Source of the DNA: Candidatus Kuenenbacteria bacterium RIFCSPHIGHO2_02_FULL_39_13
GTDB taxonomy: Bacteria > Patescibacteriota > Patescibacteriia > UBA2196 > GWA2-42-15
DNA: 34,414 nt
Assembly (NCBI GenBank): GCA_001783595.1
Contig: MFMW01000014.1
Location: 1-34,414, forward strand
Direction: 5' to 3'
Shown: one piece after another, positions 7,565-16,775 of the stretch
How the letters are laid out: each line of letters begins with the position of its first letter
How positions within the stretch are numbered: position 1 is the first letter of the stretch
Notes under the pieces: model-generated
The model's input: only the letters and a program-made list of their open reading frames with translations
Told to the model about the DNA's origin: nothing
The model's database searches: none
Made by a program: the position numbers and the translations under genes

Positions 7565-7840
7565 TTAAGCTCTGGTATTGGGACCACCAACTTTTCTCCC
7601 AGAATTTTCTCTTGGAAAAGGTTTTTCCTGTTTACCAGCTAAAAAATAATTTCTTAACTGCTCGCCTTCTCCGCGCCAAATTTCTGCTTCTTTTTTATTT
7701 TGCTCTCTCTTAGATACATTTTGCTCAGCAACTTGTTGAGATTCTTTTTGAATTTGTTTAATCTTTTTAGAATTTAAATCAACGGGTAATGTATTATTCA
7801 TTGGAAAACATTCTAGGCTGTGTTCTTGTCCTCTTCTCAT
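7565..7840 (-). CDS. Small charged hypothetical protein (start may be internal MNNTLPVDL)
   Basis: 91-aa ORF downstream of comM on the same strand; no recognised domain. Confidence 0.45.
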   Translation of the reverse strand: MRRGQEHSLECFPMNNTLPVDLNSKKIKQIQKESQQVAEQNVSKREQNKKEAEIWRGEGEQLRNYFLAGKQEKPFPRENSGRKVGGPNTRA

Positions 7841-7867
7841 ATATTCAAACGTTAGTTAATAATAATT

Positions 7868-9391
7868 TTATTCCACTTTTGCCCTGTATTGCAGAGCTTC
7901 CGCCACATGCTCAATTTTTATCTGCGCCTCACCAGCCAGGTCGGCAATAGTGCGGGCTAATTTTATTATACGATAATATCCCCTGGCTGACAAATGAAGC
8001 TGGCTCACGGCATTTTTAAGGAGTTCTTGGCTGCTAGAAGTCAGCTCGCAAATTTTCCTCACCATTTCACTGGACATTTGGCTGTTAGTAAAAATTTTTT
8101 TAGTTTTAAATCTCTCAATTTGCCTGGCGCGGGCAGCATTTACACGAACGCGAACATCAACTGACGGCTCGCCTGCTTTTAGACTAGCCAGCTTGTCCAC
8201 TTCAACTCTGGGGACTTCAATATGAATATCAATCCTATCTAGCATCGGCCCTGAAATCTTATTTTGATAATTTAAAACTTGGCTTTGGCTGCAAATGCAA
8301 TTTTTATAAGGATCGGAATAATAACCGCAGGGACAGGGATTCATCGCCGCCAATAGAATAAATTTTGCTGGGAATTCAAGAGTGCCTGAAGCGCGGGAGA
8401 TATGAATCACGCCGTCTTCCAATGGCTGGCGAAGATTATTCAAAACCGCGCGTGGAAATTCCGGGAATTCATCAAGAAATAATACGCCGTGATGGGCTAA
8501 TGAAATTTCACCGGGACGCGGCCAGCTGCCCCCGCCAACGAGAGAGACAGCTGAAGCAGTATGGTGAGGCGAGCGAAAAGGGCGGATGGTAATCAAGGGT
8601 TGGCCGCCGGGCAACAGTCCGGCGACTGAATAAATTTTAGTCACTTCCAACGACTCATCTAAAAACATTTCAGGCAAGATTGAAGGCATGGTGCGAGCCA
8701 GTAAGGTTTTGCCGCTGCCAGGGGGACCTGACATAAGAATATTATGGCCGCCGGCAGCGGCAATTTCAAGCGCCCGTTTGACCTGCTCTTGGCCTCTAAT
8801 ATGGGCCATATCAAACTGGTAAATGTTTTCACTCTCAAGGCTTACTTTTTCTTTTGGCTGGTATGGCTCAATTAATAACTCTCCGGTAAGATGTTTGACC
8901 ACTTGGCTTAAATTTTCTGCCGGATAAATTTCAATCGCTTCTATTAAACCTGCTTCAGCCGCATTCTCTACTGGTAAAAACAACCTTTTAATGCCTTGTT
9001 CACTGACCATAAGAGCAACAGAAAGCGTGCCGTTCACTGCCCGCAAATGGCCATCAAGCGCAAGCTCACCGATAAAAACACCTGTTTGATATGAATCGGA
9101 AAACTTGAATTGTTTGTAGGCAGAAAGTATAGAAAGAGCAATGGGCAGGTCATACGACGGACCTTGTTTTTTTAGGTCTGCTGGGGCTAAATTAACATTA
9201 ATTGTCCCTCGCGGCAGAGCCAAAGCAGAATTTTTAATAGCACTCTTAACGCGATATTTGGATTCTTGCACAGTATTATCAGGCAGACCAACAATGTTGA
9301 ATCTGGCCAAGCCCGACATAATGTCAGCCTCTACTTCAACCGGCTGACAGTCAAGGCCAATAACCGCGGCTGAAAGAATTTTTGAAGACAT
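7868..9391 (-). CDS. comM: YifB/ComM family Mg-chelatase-like AAA+ ATPase
   Basis: 507 aa; GLPDNTVQESKYRVKSAIKNS, GPPGSGKT, FRSPHHTASAVSLVGGG, MNPCPCGYY, SARGYYRIIKLARTIADL. Confidence 0.95.
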   Translation of the reverse strand: MSSKILSAAVIGLDCQPVEVEADIMSGLARFNIVGLPDNTVQESKYRVKSAIKNSALALPRGTINVNLAPADLKKQGPSYDLPIALSILSAYKQFKFSDSYQTGVFIGELALDGHLRAVNGTLSVALMVSEQGIKRLFLPVENAAEAGLIEAIEIYPAENLSQVVKHLTGELLIEPYQPKEKVSLESENIYQFDMAHIRGQEQVKRALEIAAAGGHNILMSGPPGSGKTLLARTMPSILPEMFLDESLEVTKIYSVAGLLPGGQPLITIRPFRSPHHTASAVSLVGGGSWPRPGEISLAHHGVLFLDEFPEFPRAVLNNLRQPLEDGVIHISRASGTLEFPAKFILLAAMNPCPCGYYSDPYKNCICSQSQVLNYQNKISGPMLDRIDIHIEVPRVEVDKLASLKAGEPSVDVRVRVNAARARQIERFKTKKIFTNSQMSSEMVRKICELTSSSQELLKNAVSQLHLSARGYYRIIKLARTIADLAGEAQIKIEHVAEALQYRAKVE

Positions 9392-9812
9392 TTATATAAA
9401 TTATTATTAATATTCCTCCTGCTATCATCATATCAGCTAAATTAAAAACTGGCCAAATGTGAAGATTGATATAGTCAATTACAAAACCAAATTTGATGCG
9501 GTCAATAATATTACTGCCTGCGCCGAGAATGACAAGCCAGATTAAACTGGCTGCCAAGTATTTGCCGCCAGTCAATAATTTAATCAGCCAAATAATCAGA
9601 GCGAGGATTATTAGGGCGATAATAAAATAAAAAATAATTAAAAAATCTTTTGGAAAATTAATGCCAAAAGCTATGCCGGTATTTTTTGTGTAAGTAAGAA
9701 AAAAAGAATCTTCTATGGCTTGGTGGGAAAATAGATATTTTAATATTCTATCTATAATAAAAAAAAACAACCCCAAAACAATAATTACCCACGGTTGATT
9801 TTTGTGTGGCAT
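9351..9812 (-). CDS. lspA: Lipoprotein signal peptidase (signal peptidase II)
   Basis: NTGIAFGI, AGSNIIDRI, FVIDYINLHIWPVFNLADMMI motifs; four hydrophobic segments; 3' end overlaps comM start by about 41 nt. Confidence 0.9.
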   Translation of the reverse strand: MPHKNQPWVIIVLGLFFFIIDRILKYLFSHQAIEDSFFLTYTKNTGIAFGINFPKDFLIIFYFIIALIILALIIWLIKLLTGGKYLAASLIWLVILGAGSNIIDRIKFGFVIDYINLHIWPVFNLADMMIAGGILIIIYINVFKNSFSRGYWP

Positions 9813-9830
9813 AAGACTGTGACAAATTAA

Positions 9831-10199
9831 TCAGCTTTTACTAGAAAATTTGTTTTTGCATTCAATGCAGGCGGAAGAAGTGGGACGAATTTCAAGACGA
9901 TTTTTGCTAATATCTTTTTGACAATATTTACAAACTCCGTAAGTGCCGTCTTCTATTCTTTTAAGGGTATCATTAATGTCGCGTAATTCTTTTTCCAGAG
10001 TATTTTTTACTGATACGGCATTGTCAAAACTGGCGACCTCTGACGCATTTTCGCTTGAGTGATCGCCATACTCTGGAAAAATAGTTTCATTGATTTTACC
10101 TTTCTTAAAAGTTAAATCAGCCAACTCTTGCTCAAGACGTTTTTTCTCGCTCTCTAGTTTCTCTTTAATTTTCTTTAGAAAATCTTTGTTTAATGCCAT
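9831..10199 (-). CDS. TraR/DksA family zinc-finger protein
   Basis: CKYCQKDISKNRLEIRPTSSACIECK zinc finger after coiled-coil N-terminus. Confidence 0.85.
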   Translation of the reverse strand: MALNKDFLKKIKEKLESEKKRLEQELADLTFKKGKINETIFPEYGDHSSENASEVASFDNAVSVKNTLEKELRDINDTLKRIEDGTYGVCKYCQKDISKNRLEIRPTSSACIECKNKFSSKS

Positions 10200-10245
10200 A
10201 AATTTTTAGTTCTCACAAATATATTGCCACTAATTTAACACTTAT

Positions 10246-10274
10246 ATTATAACAATTCCGGCCAAATGATTCAA
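10246..10274 (-). promoter_or_regulatory. Sigma70-type promoter for the TraR/DksA-like gene
   Basis: Minus strand TTGAAT (10274-10269), 17-bp spacer, TATAAT (10251-10246). Confidence 0.6.
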
Positions 10275-10282
10275 GTAAAATT

Positions 10283-11719
10283 TTACTGAATTAATTTTTT
10301 ATATATTTTTAAATATTTTTTGGCGCTGGTGGCCCAAGAAAAATCTTTTTTCATAGAATTTCCAACCAACCTTAGCCATTCCTGTTGATTGCAATATACA
10401 GCTAGAGCCAGCTTAATAGTTTTAAACATTTCAGAAGAATTATATTTTTTAAAACTAAAGCCGCTGTCTCTTTTAACTGTATCAGCTAAACCGCCGGTGG
10501 AGCGGACAATGGGAATAGTGCCGTATTCCATGGCAATTAGCTGGCCAAGCCCGCACGGCTCGTATTTTGAAGGCATTAAAAACATATCTGCGCCGGCATA
10601 GATCTGATGGGCCAGTTTCGGATCAAATTTTAAATGGGCGCTAAATTTATGCTTGTAGCGCTCGTTCATTTTCTTAAAAAAATCCTCGTATTCTTTATCG
10701 CCAGTGCCAAGAATCACAAACTGCAGATTAAGCCGCATAATTTCCGCAAAGGCTTGTTTTAAAATATCAAAGCCTTTTTGCCCGGTAAGACGGGAAACCA
10801 TGGCAATGAGCGGAATATTTTTGTGCTGAGGCAGACCGCTATTTTTTTGGAGGTATAATTTATTTTTTATTTTATTATTTATTTTTTTCAAGTCGTATTT
10901 AAATTTAATGTTTCTGTCGGTGGCCGGGTTGAAAATTTCATAATCCAATCCATTGATAATGCCATATAAATCTTTTTTTCTTTGGCGTAAGATTGAAGCC
11001 ATATCATAACCGTATTCTTTGGTTAAAATTTCTTGGGCATAAGTCGGACTGACAGTACTCACTAAATCCGCGTCTAAAATTGCCTGGCGCATAAGGTTGA
11101 TACTGCCGTTTTTGATCTGATTAAAATCAGATTCTGCAAAACCAAATTTTTTCAAGATAAATAAGCTAGTCTGTCCCGTATAGCCAATATTGTGAATGGT
11201 AAAAAGTGTTTTAGTTTTACTTATCAAAGGGACAACTGCCGTTTGCCAGTCATTACAATGAATAATGTCGGGCTGCCAGTCTAGGGAATTGTCATCCAAA
11301 AGCTTTTTGATCAGCAGGGAAAAAGTGATAAATCTTTCGCGCTCGGACTGATCAAAAATATTTTTGGCTCGAAAAATTTTATGGTCAATAAAATAGATTG
11401 GTACGTCGGATTTTGGTAAATTTGACTGATAAATATTTATTTTATATTTTTTCCCGCCTACGCTAAAGCTGCCTCCTTCGCCGAAGTGGCTACGAAGGCC
11501 GAGTCGGCGGGCATGAATCTGCGGATAATTCTTTTTTATACTGGAATAATACGGCATGACAACGCGAATGTCCGCTCCGAGATTTTTCAGCGCTTTGGGC
11601 AAACTGCCGGCGACATCGCCCAAACCGCCCAACTTAAAAAACGGCGCGCATTCATAAGAGGCAAAAAGAATTTTTAGCTGTTTATTTCTATGGCGATTTT
11701 TTATTCTAAAAATTGGCAT
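10283..11719 (-). CDS. glgA: Glycogen/starch synthase (GT5), paralogue 1
   Basis: ECAPFFKLGGLGDVAGSLPKAL, DIIHCNDWQTAVVP, FTIHNIGYTG, MVSRLTGQKGFDIL, PSKYEPCGLGQLIAMEYGTIPIVRSTGGLADTV. Confidence 0.9.
   Translation of the reverse strand: MPIFRIKNRHRNKQLKILFASYECAPFFKLGGLGDVAGSLPKALKNLGADIRVVMPYYSSIKKNYPQIHARRLGLRSHFGEGGSFSVGGKKYKINIYQSNLPKSDVPIYFIDHKIFRAKNIFDQSERERFITFSLLIKKLLDDNSLDWQPDIIHCNDWQTAVVPLISKTKTLFTIHNIGYTGQTSLFILKKFGFAESDFNQIKNGSINLMRQAILDADLVSTVSPTYAQEILTKEYGYDMASILRQRKKDLYGIINGLDYEIFNPATDRNIKFKYDLKKINNKIKNKLYLQKNSGLPQHKNIPLIAMVSRLTGQKGFDILKQAFAEIMRLNLQFVILGTGDKEYEDFFKKMNERYKHKFSAHLKFDPKLAHQIYAGADMFLMPSKYEPCGLGQLIAMEYGTIPIVRSTGGLADTVKRDSGFSFKKYNSSEMFKTIKLALAVYCNQQEWLRLVGNSMKKDFSWATSAKKYLKIYKKLIQ
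11453..11511. repeat. GC-rich palindromic element inside glgA paralogue 1
   Basis: CCCGCC (11453-11458)...GGCGGG (11506-11511) with internal CCTTCG...CGAAGG; encodes ARRLGLRSHFGEGGSFSVGG on the minus strand. Confidence 0.6.
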
Positions 11720-11775
11720 AAATACAAAATTATTTATTAGGGGGGGGTTTTTACTGGCTAGTTAGAAATAATTGA

Positions 11776-12972
11776 TTAGCTTTGTCTGCAATAATCAATC
11801 ACCGGCTTCAAAGATTGCTGCCAGCTCAATCCCCGCTTATATTCTCTAATGTTTTCTTTAATTTGTCTGCGCGCCTTTTTATTCCTGGAAAAATCAATAA
11901 TTTCAGCGGCCTGGTGTTTATAATTATTATCACGTAAAACAATGCCCAATTTGTTTTTCTCCACTTCCGCGGCGAAAGTATCATAGTTATTCAGAATAAT
12001 AGGCAATTCCGCCCAGAGATAGTCATAATATCTAGTCTTTATCAGAAAATTGGCATCCGGAATATCGGGCGAAAGCGCAATACCCGCATCTGATTCCGCC
12101 AAATAATCACCCCGCTCATCATAAGGAATCCATTTATCGGGAATAAAAACATTTTTATTAAGCAGCTTGTGTTTTAAGACTGATTGTTTGGTCTGTTTGG
12201 CCTCTGGTGAATAAATCTTGTGCGGATTATGGAAACCCTGAAAAATTAATTTGACTCTTTTGTCTTTCTGCCAAATATATTTCATTATCTCTACCATACC
12301 TAGTGCGTCTGTCCGATTCCAGACACCTCCATTCCAGAGAAGAATAAAATCCTTTTTAGTAATGCCGGGGATAACGTCGCGATAAATATTTTTCAAGTGC
12401 TTTGGTTTTATTGCATCCAATCCAAAGGGGGCAATTCCCAGTAAGTGCTTAAAGCTTCTGTCTTGATAATTCAAAATTCCTGCCCGATGAAGAGAAATCA
12501 GTGATCCTAAAATTAGATCCCTGGCGTGCGCATCGCGGCAAAAAATCTTATTTGAAAGCTCCAGCGAAAGATTGTATGAATTAATAATATAATTATGCAG
12601 TTTCACTCTTTTTTCAAAATCGCTAAAATCCCTAAACTCAAGACTGCCTAAAGGCGCAATGCTCCACATATAGGTAATAATATTTTTTTTCTTTTTGGCG
12701 GCGTATGCCAGCGGTTCAAGCGGTGGATAAGAGCCAAAAACTACGATTTGGCTCTGGTTAATGATTTTTTTGTTGTTAACCTGATCATAAATAAAATAAT
12801 TGACACCGGCAATTTCATTGTCTGATTTCTCTGGAACAACCAGATTCACGCGCATTTTTTCTTTATTTAAAAAATACGCCAGTTGGTAATAAACAACCGC
12901 TGTGCCGACTATATTTTTATTCAATTTAGCAAGGCCGCTAAAAATGGTGATGGTTTTTTTCATATCTTCCAT
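11776..12972 (-). CDS. GT4-like glycosyltransferase
   Basis: 398 aa; GT-B style C-terminal half (ILLWNGGVWNRTDALGMVEIMKYI..., ESDAGIALSP, TRYYDYLWAELPIILN). Confidence 0.65.
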   Translation of the reverse strand: MEDMKKTITIFSGLAKLNKNIVGTAVVYYQLAYFLNKEKMRVNLVVPEKSDNEIAGVNYFIYDQVNNKKIINQSQIVVFGSYPPLEPLAYAAKKKKNIITYMWSIAPLGSLEFRDFSDFEKRVKLHNYIINSYNLSLELSNKIFCRDAHARDLILGSLISLHRAGILNYQDRSFKHLLGIAPFGLDAIKPKHLKNIYRDVIPGITKKDFILLWNGGVWNRTDALGMVEIMKYIWQKDKRVKLIFQGFHNPHKIYSPEAKQTKQSVLKHKLLNKNVFIPDKWIPYDERGDYLAESDAGIALSPDIPDANFLIKTRYYDYLWAELPIILNNYDTFAAEVEKNKLGIVLRDNNYKHQAAEIIDFSRNKKARRQIKENIREYKRGLSWQQSLKPVIDYCRQS

Positions 12973-13997
12973 TAAAGGGGGATCTGCCTGTACAAATCCT
13001 CCGACTGCGTCAACAGCCCTGCGGCAAAATTACGATTCACCTGATCGTCAAAAATCATAAAATAAACGGCACTCTTCAGGGCTGTCCATGATTTGTAAAG
13101 ATTGATTTTATTTTGAGTTTCTTGTGGAATTTTTTTGCAATTGAAATATGTAGAGAGAAAAATATATTCAATATTTAAATATTCTCCGGGAGTTAAATAG
13201 TTTCGCGTCATAAATTCAAGCTGCTGCAAAAAGGAAGCGATGTCATAATAAACTGGAGCCAGGGTTACTTCAGAAAAATCAATGATGCCTAATTGACGGT
13301 TATCAAAGGTGTTAATAATAACATTTTCAGGGTGAAAATCACCGTGAGAAAAAACAGCTTGATCTTTGATAATTGTCTGATAAAGCTTTTTAAGCCTGTT
13401 AAACTGCGCTAAAATTTCATGCGCCAAGCTGGTATCTTTATTATAAGCACGGTTAATCACATTTGTCGGATCTAAAAAGACAGACGAAAATCCGTGCTTT
13501 TTGAGTTTAACGCCTTTGGTTGGCTTGATGTCATGAAGTTTTAACAAGCCAAGGGCAACTTTTTTAATGGTTGACAGATCAAAATAGCCGTTTTTGATAT
13601 GTTCCAGCAAATTTTCCCCAGGCACACCGACGTAAAAAGCAGCCATCAACTCGTCAGCATACCAAAGCGGTTTGGGAACAATAACCTCACCTTGATGGAA
13701 ACCGTGCTCATACACTAACTTCAGGGCTTGGTACATTTTCCTGCGGGCGTGGCCGGAAAAACTGACGCAAAAGATTTTGCAGCGCCGACGTACTCCTTTT
13801 TTTATTTTATAAGTCAAGTCATTTTGAATGACAAAATGAAAAAAATTATCATCACAATGGCTTTTGATAAAATGACAATTAAGACGCAAAACTTTAACGC
13901 CCTGCTGATCAATCTCTTTAAGGCGTGCGTTAAAAAGGTCAATAAGGTATGCCTGATTGCTAATTAAACTGGGAATTTGTCGTTCTTGTTCGGTCAT
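12972..13997 (-). CDS. APH-like sugar/aminoglycoside phosphotransferase family protein
   Basis: VFSHGDFHPENVIINTFDNRQLGIIDFSEVTLAPVYYDIASFL matches APH Brenner motif and DFx motif; ATGA overlap with upstream GH57. Confidence 0.8.
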   Translation of the reverse strand: MTEQERQIPSLISNQAYLIDLFNARLKEIDQQGVKVLRLNCHFIKSHCDDNFFHFVIQNDLTYKIKKGVRRRCKIFCVSFSGHARRKMYQALKLVYEHGFHQGEVIVPKPLWYADELMAAFYVGVPGENLLEHIKNGYFDLSTIKKVALGLLKLHDIKPTKGVKLKKHGFSSVFLDPTNVINRAYNKDTSLAHEILAQFNRLKKLYQTIIKDQAVFSHGDFHPENVIINTFDNRQLGIIDFSEVTLAPVYYDIASFLQQLEFMTRNYLTPGEYLNIEYIFLSTYFNCKKIPQETQNKINLYKSWTALKSAVYFMIFDDQVNRNFAAGLLTQSEDLYRQIPL

Positions 13998-15163
13998 TTT
14001 GTTTTTTTAAATTTACCCCAATGCTTGGTCCAGATTTCTTTATGAATTGCCAGAAACATTTTTTCCGCCGTAATTTTTTTTTGAGGATTAATTTTATCAA
14101 GCGAACGGACGGAACGCAATAATTCCAGAGCACCTTTTTCAACTTCTCCGGGATTCCAAGCTGAATAATCAAACAATTTAAAATCCTTGTCAGAAGCCCA
14201 CCAAAAAGTACAACTGGCTAGGCCTTTTTCCAGATGAAGCCGCGAGGCGAAGTGATTGGGATCGCGCCTGCTCTGATAATTTAATTGTAAAGCAAAATTG
14301 GCCAATTGCCAAAGTTGTTTATGAATTTTGTTTTTGGGATGCTGCCAGAGGCTATAAGGAATACGGCGGATTAATTCGGTTGATGTTGACTCCCATGATG
14401 AAGGAATGACATTAATTTTTTCCTCTTTTCTCTTCTGGGCCAAAAATTCCGTGATAGTGAGCGTCGTCAGGTTTTCGTTTTTTAAAATATTATCCAAAAT
14501 ATTTTCCTGATCTTTATATTTATGGCCATAAAGTTCGCCGTCAGTGGCAGTAATTACTATCTCTGGGCGTTTTTCTTGATTTAATATTTTCTCTATTTCT
14601 CCTGGCACAAATGTCTTGGATATCTTTCTATTGCGGAAAACGACATTGAGGCCAATATTTTTCAGCTTATATTTTTTAGTATAATCCAAATAGCCACTGT
14701 TAATTCTACCATCAAATGATATTTCATCTAAAATAATCCAGTGAAAGCCAGCGCGTTTAATCGCCCGGGCGGTTGCGTCCGCATAAGCCATTTCTGGCAG
14801 AAAAAAACCTTGCGGTTGATAGAGCTTGCCGAAGTAACGTCTGTTGATATCATAATTAATTTGAATTTGGCGCTCAACTTCTTTGATGGGCATCAGCGGC
14901 AAAAGCGGATGAAAAGCCGCGCTGCCAGTAAGCTCAATTTGTCCGCGAGCGACCAAAAAATTAAGATCATCAATTAATTTTGTATAACCAATCTGATTAA
15001 GATATTCTGTTAAACAGGCAGTGATGTTCAAAGTAATTTTATATTGAGGATTCCGTAATAAAACTCTGACAATATTGAAATAGGCCTCTTTGCTAATTCG
15101 GATTAAAAGGTCTTTTTCCAAGGTAGGAGGTTGGTAGATGTGCAAGAAATTTAACCAAAGCAT
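13994..15163 (-). CDS. Glycoside hydrolase family 57 protein; likely start MLWLNFLHIYQPP at 15163 (track uses TTG at 15178)
   Basis: NFLHIYQPP, GQIELTGSAAFHPLLPL, GFFLPEMAYAD, ATDGELYGHKYKD are GH57 conserved regions. Confidence 0.85.
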   Translation of the reverse strand: MLWLNFLHIYQPPTLEKDLLIRISKEAYFNIVRVLLRNPQYKITLNITACLTEYLNQIGYTKLIDDLNFLVARGQIELTGSAAFHPLLPLMPIKEVERQIQINYDINRRYFGKLYQPQGFFLPEMAYADATARAIKRAGFHWIILDEISFDGRINSGYLDYTKKYKLKNIGLNVVFRNRKISKTFVPGEIEKILNQEKRPEIVITATDGELYGHKYKDQENILDNILKNENLTTLTITEFLAQKRKEEKINVIPSSWESTSTELIRRIPYSLWQHPKNKIHKQLWQLANFALQLNYQSRRDPNHFASRLHLEKGLASCTFWWASDKDFKLFDYSAWNPGEVEKGALELLRSVRSLDKINPQKKITAEKMFLAIHKEIWTKHWGKFKKTK

Positions 15164-15175
15164 AGAATTAAGAGA

Positions 15176-15290
15176 CAAAGCTCAATAAACAATAAGCAAA
15201 GGGCAATAAATAATAAGCAAAGAAGATATTTATAAAAGATACTTTGTTTATTGTTTATTGCTTATTGAGCTTTGTTTATTGCTTGTTGCC
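15176..15290. repeat. Long imperfect inverted repeat made of CAATAAGCAATAAACAA-like units between GH57 and glgA
   Basis: Perfect 13-bp arms CAAAGCTCAATAA (15176-15188) / TTATTGAGCTTTG (15262-15274), with internal AATAAGCAAAG units on both arms. Confidence 0.7.
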
Positions 15291-16772
15291 ATTCTTTTTA
15301 TCTTTATAGGCTGTGATCGCTTTTCTGAATAATTTAACATAAAGCGCTGCCGGCAAGTTCCAAGAAAAAGATATTTGCATGCCGCGAGTAATTAGGCGCT
15401 GCCAGATTTTTCTATTTTTATAATATTCCAACGCCCTGACAATGGCACCATAGAGCGACAAGGGACTGTAGGTCAAAAAAGCAAAGCCATTACCGTTCAG
15501 ATTTTTAAAATCAAAATTGGTAATGGTATCTTTCAGGCCGCCAATGGAGCGAACGATTGGGATACAGCCATAGCGCAAAGCTTTCATTTGATTAATGCCG
15601 CAAGGTTCTGATGTTGAAGGCAATAAAAACATATCACCGCCGGCATAGAGGCTGGTTTCATATTTTGGCCCGTCACTAGCCCAGGAAACCCAAGCAAGCT
15701 TGGCGGGGTAATTTTTTATAATTTTTTTAATCTCACTAATATAATTTTTATCGCCGTCACCCATAATAATCATTTGGATATTCAGATGAAGCAGAATGTC
15801 AAGCGCTTTTAAAATTAATTCAAACCCTTTCTGATGGGTAATCCGTGATGACATAACAATCAGAGGAATTTTTTTATCTTGGGTCAGGCCATATCTTTTT
15901 TGGATAAATAATTTGTCTGTTTCACGCCTGCTAATCTGTCCAAATAAATAATTTTTCTTAAGGCCCGGGTCAGTTTGAGGGTTATAGTCATCATGGTCAA
16001 TGCCATTAACAATGCCATACAAGCGGTCTTGGCGGTTACGCAGTAAAATGTGCAGTCCCTGGCCTTTTTCTTGTTCTAAAATCTCTTGGGAATAAGTTTC
16101 CGAAACAGTATTAATGACATCAGCATTTAAAACCGCGCGTTTGGCAAAATTTATATTCTCCAGTTCCGGATCATTAAAAAACGGCAGTTTTGACTTGCCA
16201 TCGTCTCTTTTTTCCGGCGGCACTTCCCACCAGGCATGGCCGAGCTGGAAGATCAGATTGTGAATAGTAAAGACACTGGCGGCTTTTGAAAGGATTGATG
16301 ATTCCTTAAAATCACGCTTAATAAAATATGGGATGAGCCCAGTATGCCAATCATGGCATTGAATAATATCAACGGGGAATTTTAGTATGGTCAGCAGTTT
16401 CAGGGCGGCTAAATCAAACAGTAAAAATCTGGCGTTTTCATGGCTGGAACCGTATATTTCTTTGCGCCGCGAAAAATATTTTTCATTTTCAATAAAACAG
16501 ACAGGCACGCCTTTAGTCAGCTCGCCCAGCCAGTAATTGACATCAAGGCTATTTTTTTCATCAATTTTAACCTTTATTTTTTCTTGATACAATTTCAAAT
16601 GATATTTTTTCTTATCAATTATTTTACCATAAAGCGGGGTAATACACATTACTTTGTGGCTTAAGCGGTTTAAGGCGCGCGGCAAAGAACCAGCGACATC
16701 AGCCAGCCCGCCGGTTTTGGAAAACGGAGCGATTTCTGAAGAAATGGAGACGATATTTAAATTTTTAGCCAT
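15276..16772 (-). CDS. glgA: Glycogen/starch synthase (GT5), paralogue 2
   Basis: EIAPFSKTGGLADVAGSLPRAL, DIIQCHDWHTGLIPYF, MSSRITHQKGFELI, PSTSEPCGINQMKALRYGCIPIVRSIGGLKDTI. Confidence 0.92.
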   Translation of the reverse strand: MAKNLNIVSISSEIAPFSKTGGLADVAGSLPRALNRLSHKVMCITPLYGKIIDKKKYHLKLYQEKIKVKIDEKNSLDVNYWLGELTKGVPVCFIENEKYFSRRKEIYGSSHENARFLLFDLAALKLLTILKFPVDIIQCHDWHTGLIPYFIKRDFKESSILSKAASVFTIHNLIFQLGHAWWEVPPEKRDDGKSKLPFFNDPELENINFAKRAVLNADVINTVSETYSQEILEQEKGQGLHILLRNRQDRLYGIVNGIDHDDYNPQTDPGLKKNYLFGQISRRETDKLFIQKRYGLTQDKKIPLIVMSSRITHQKGFELILKALDILLHLNIQMIIMGDGDKNYISEIKKIIKNYPAKLAWVSWASDGPKYETSLYAGGDMFLLPSTSEPCGINQMKALRYGCIPIVRSIGGLKDTITNFDFKNLNGNGFAFLTYSPLSLYGAIVRALEYYKNRKIWQRLITRGMQISFSWNLPAALYVKLFRKAITAYKDKKNGNKQ

Positions 16773-16775
16773 AGA

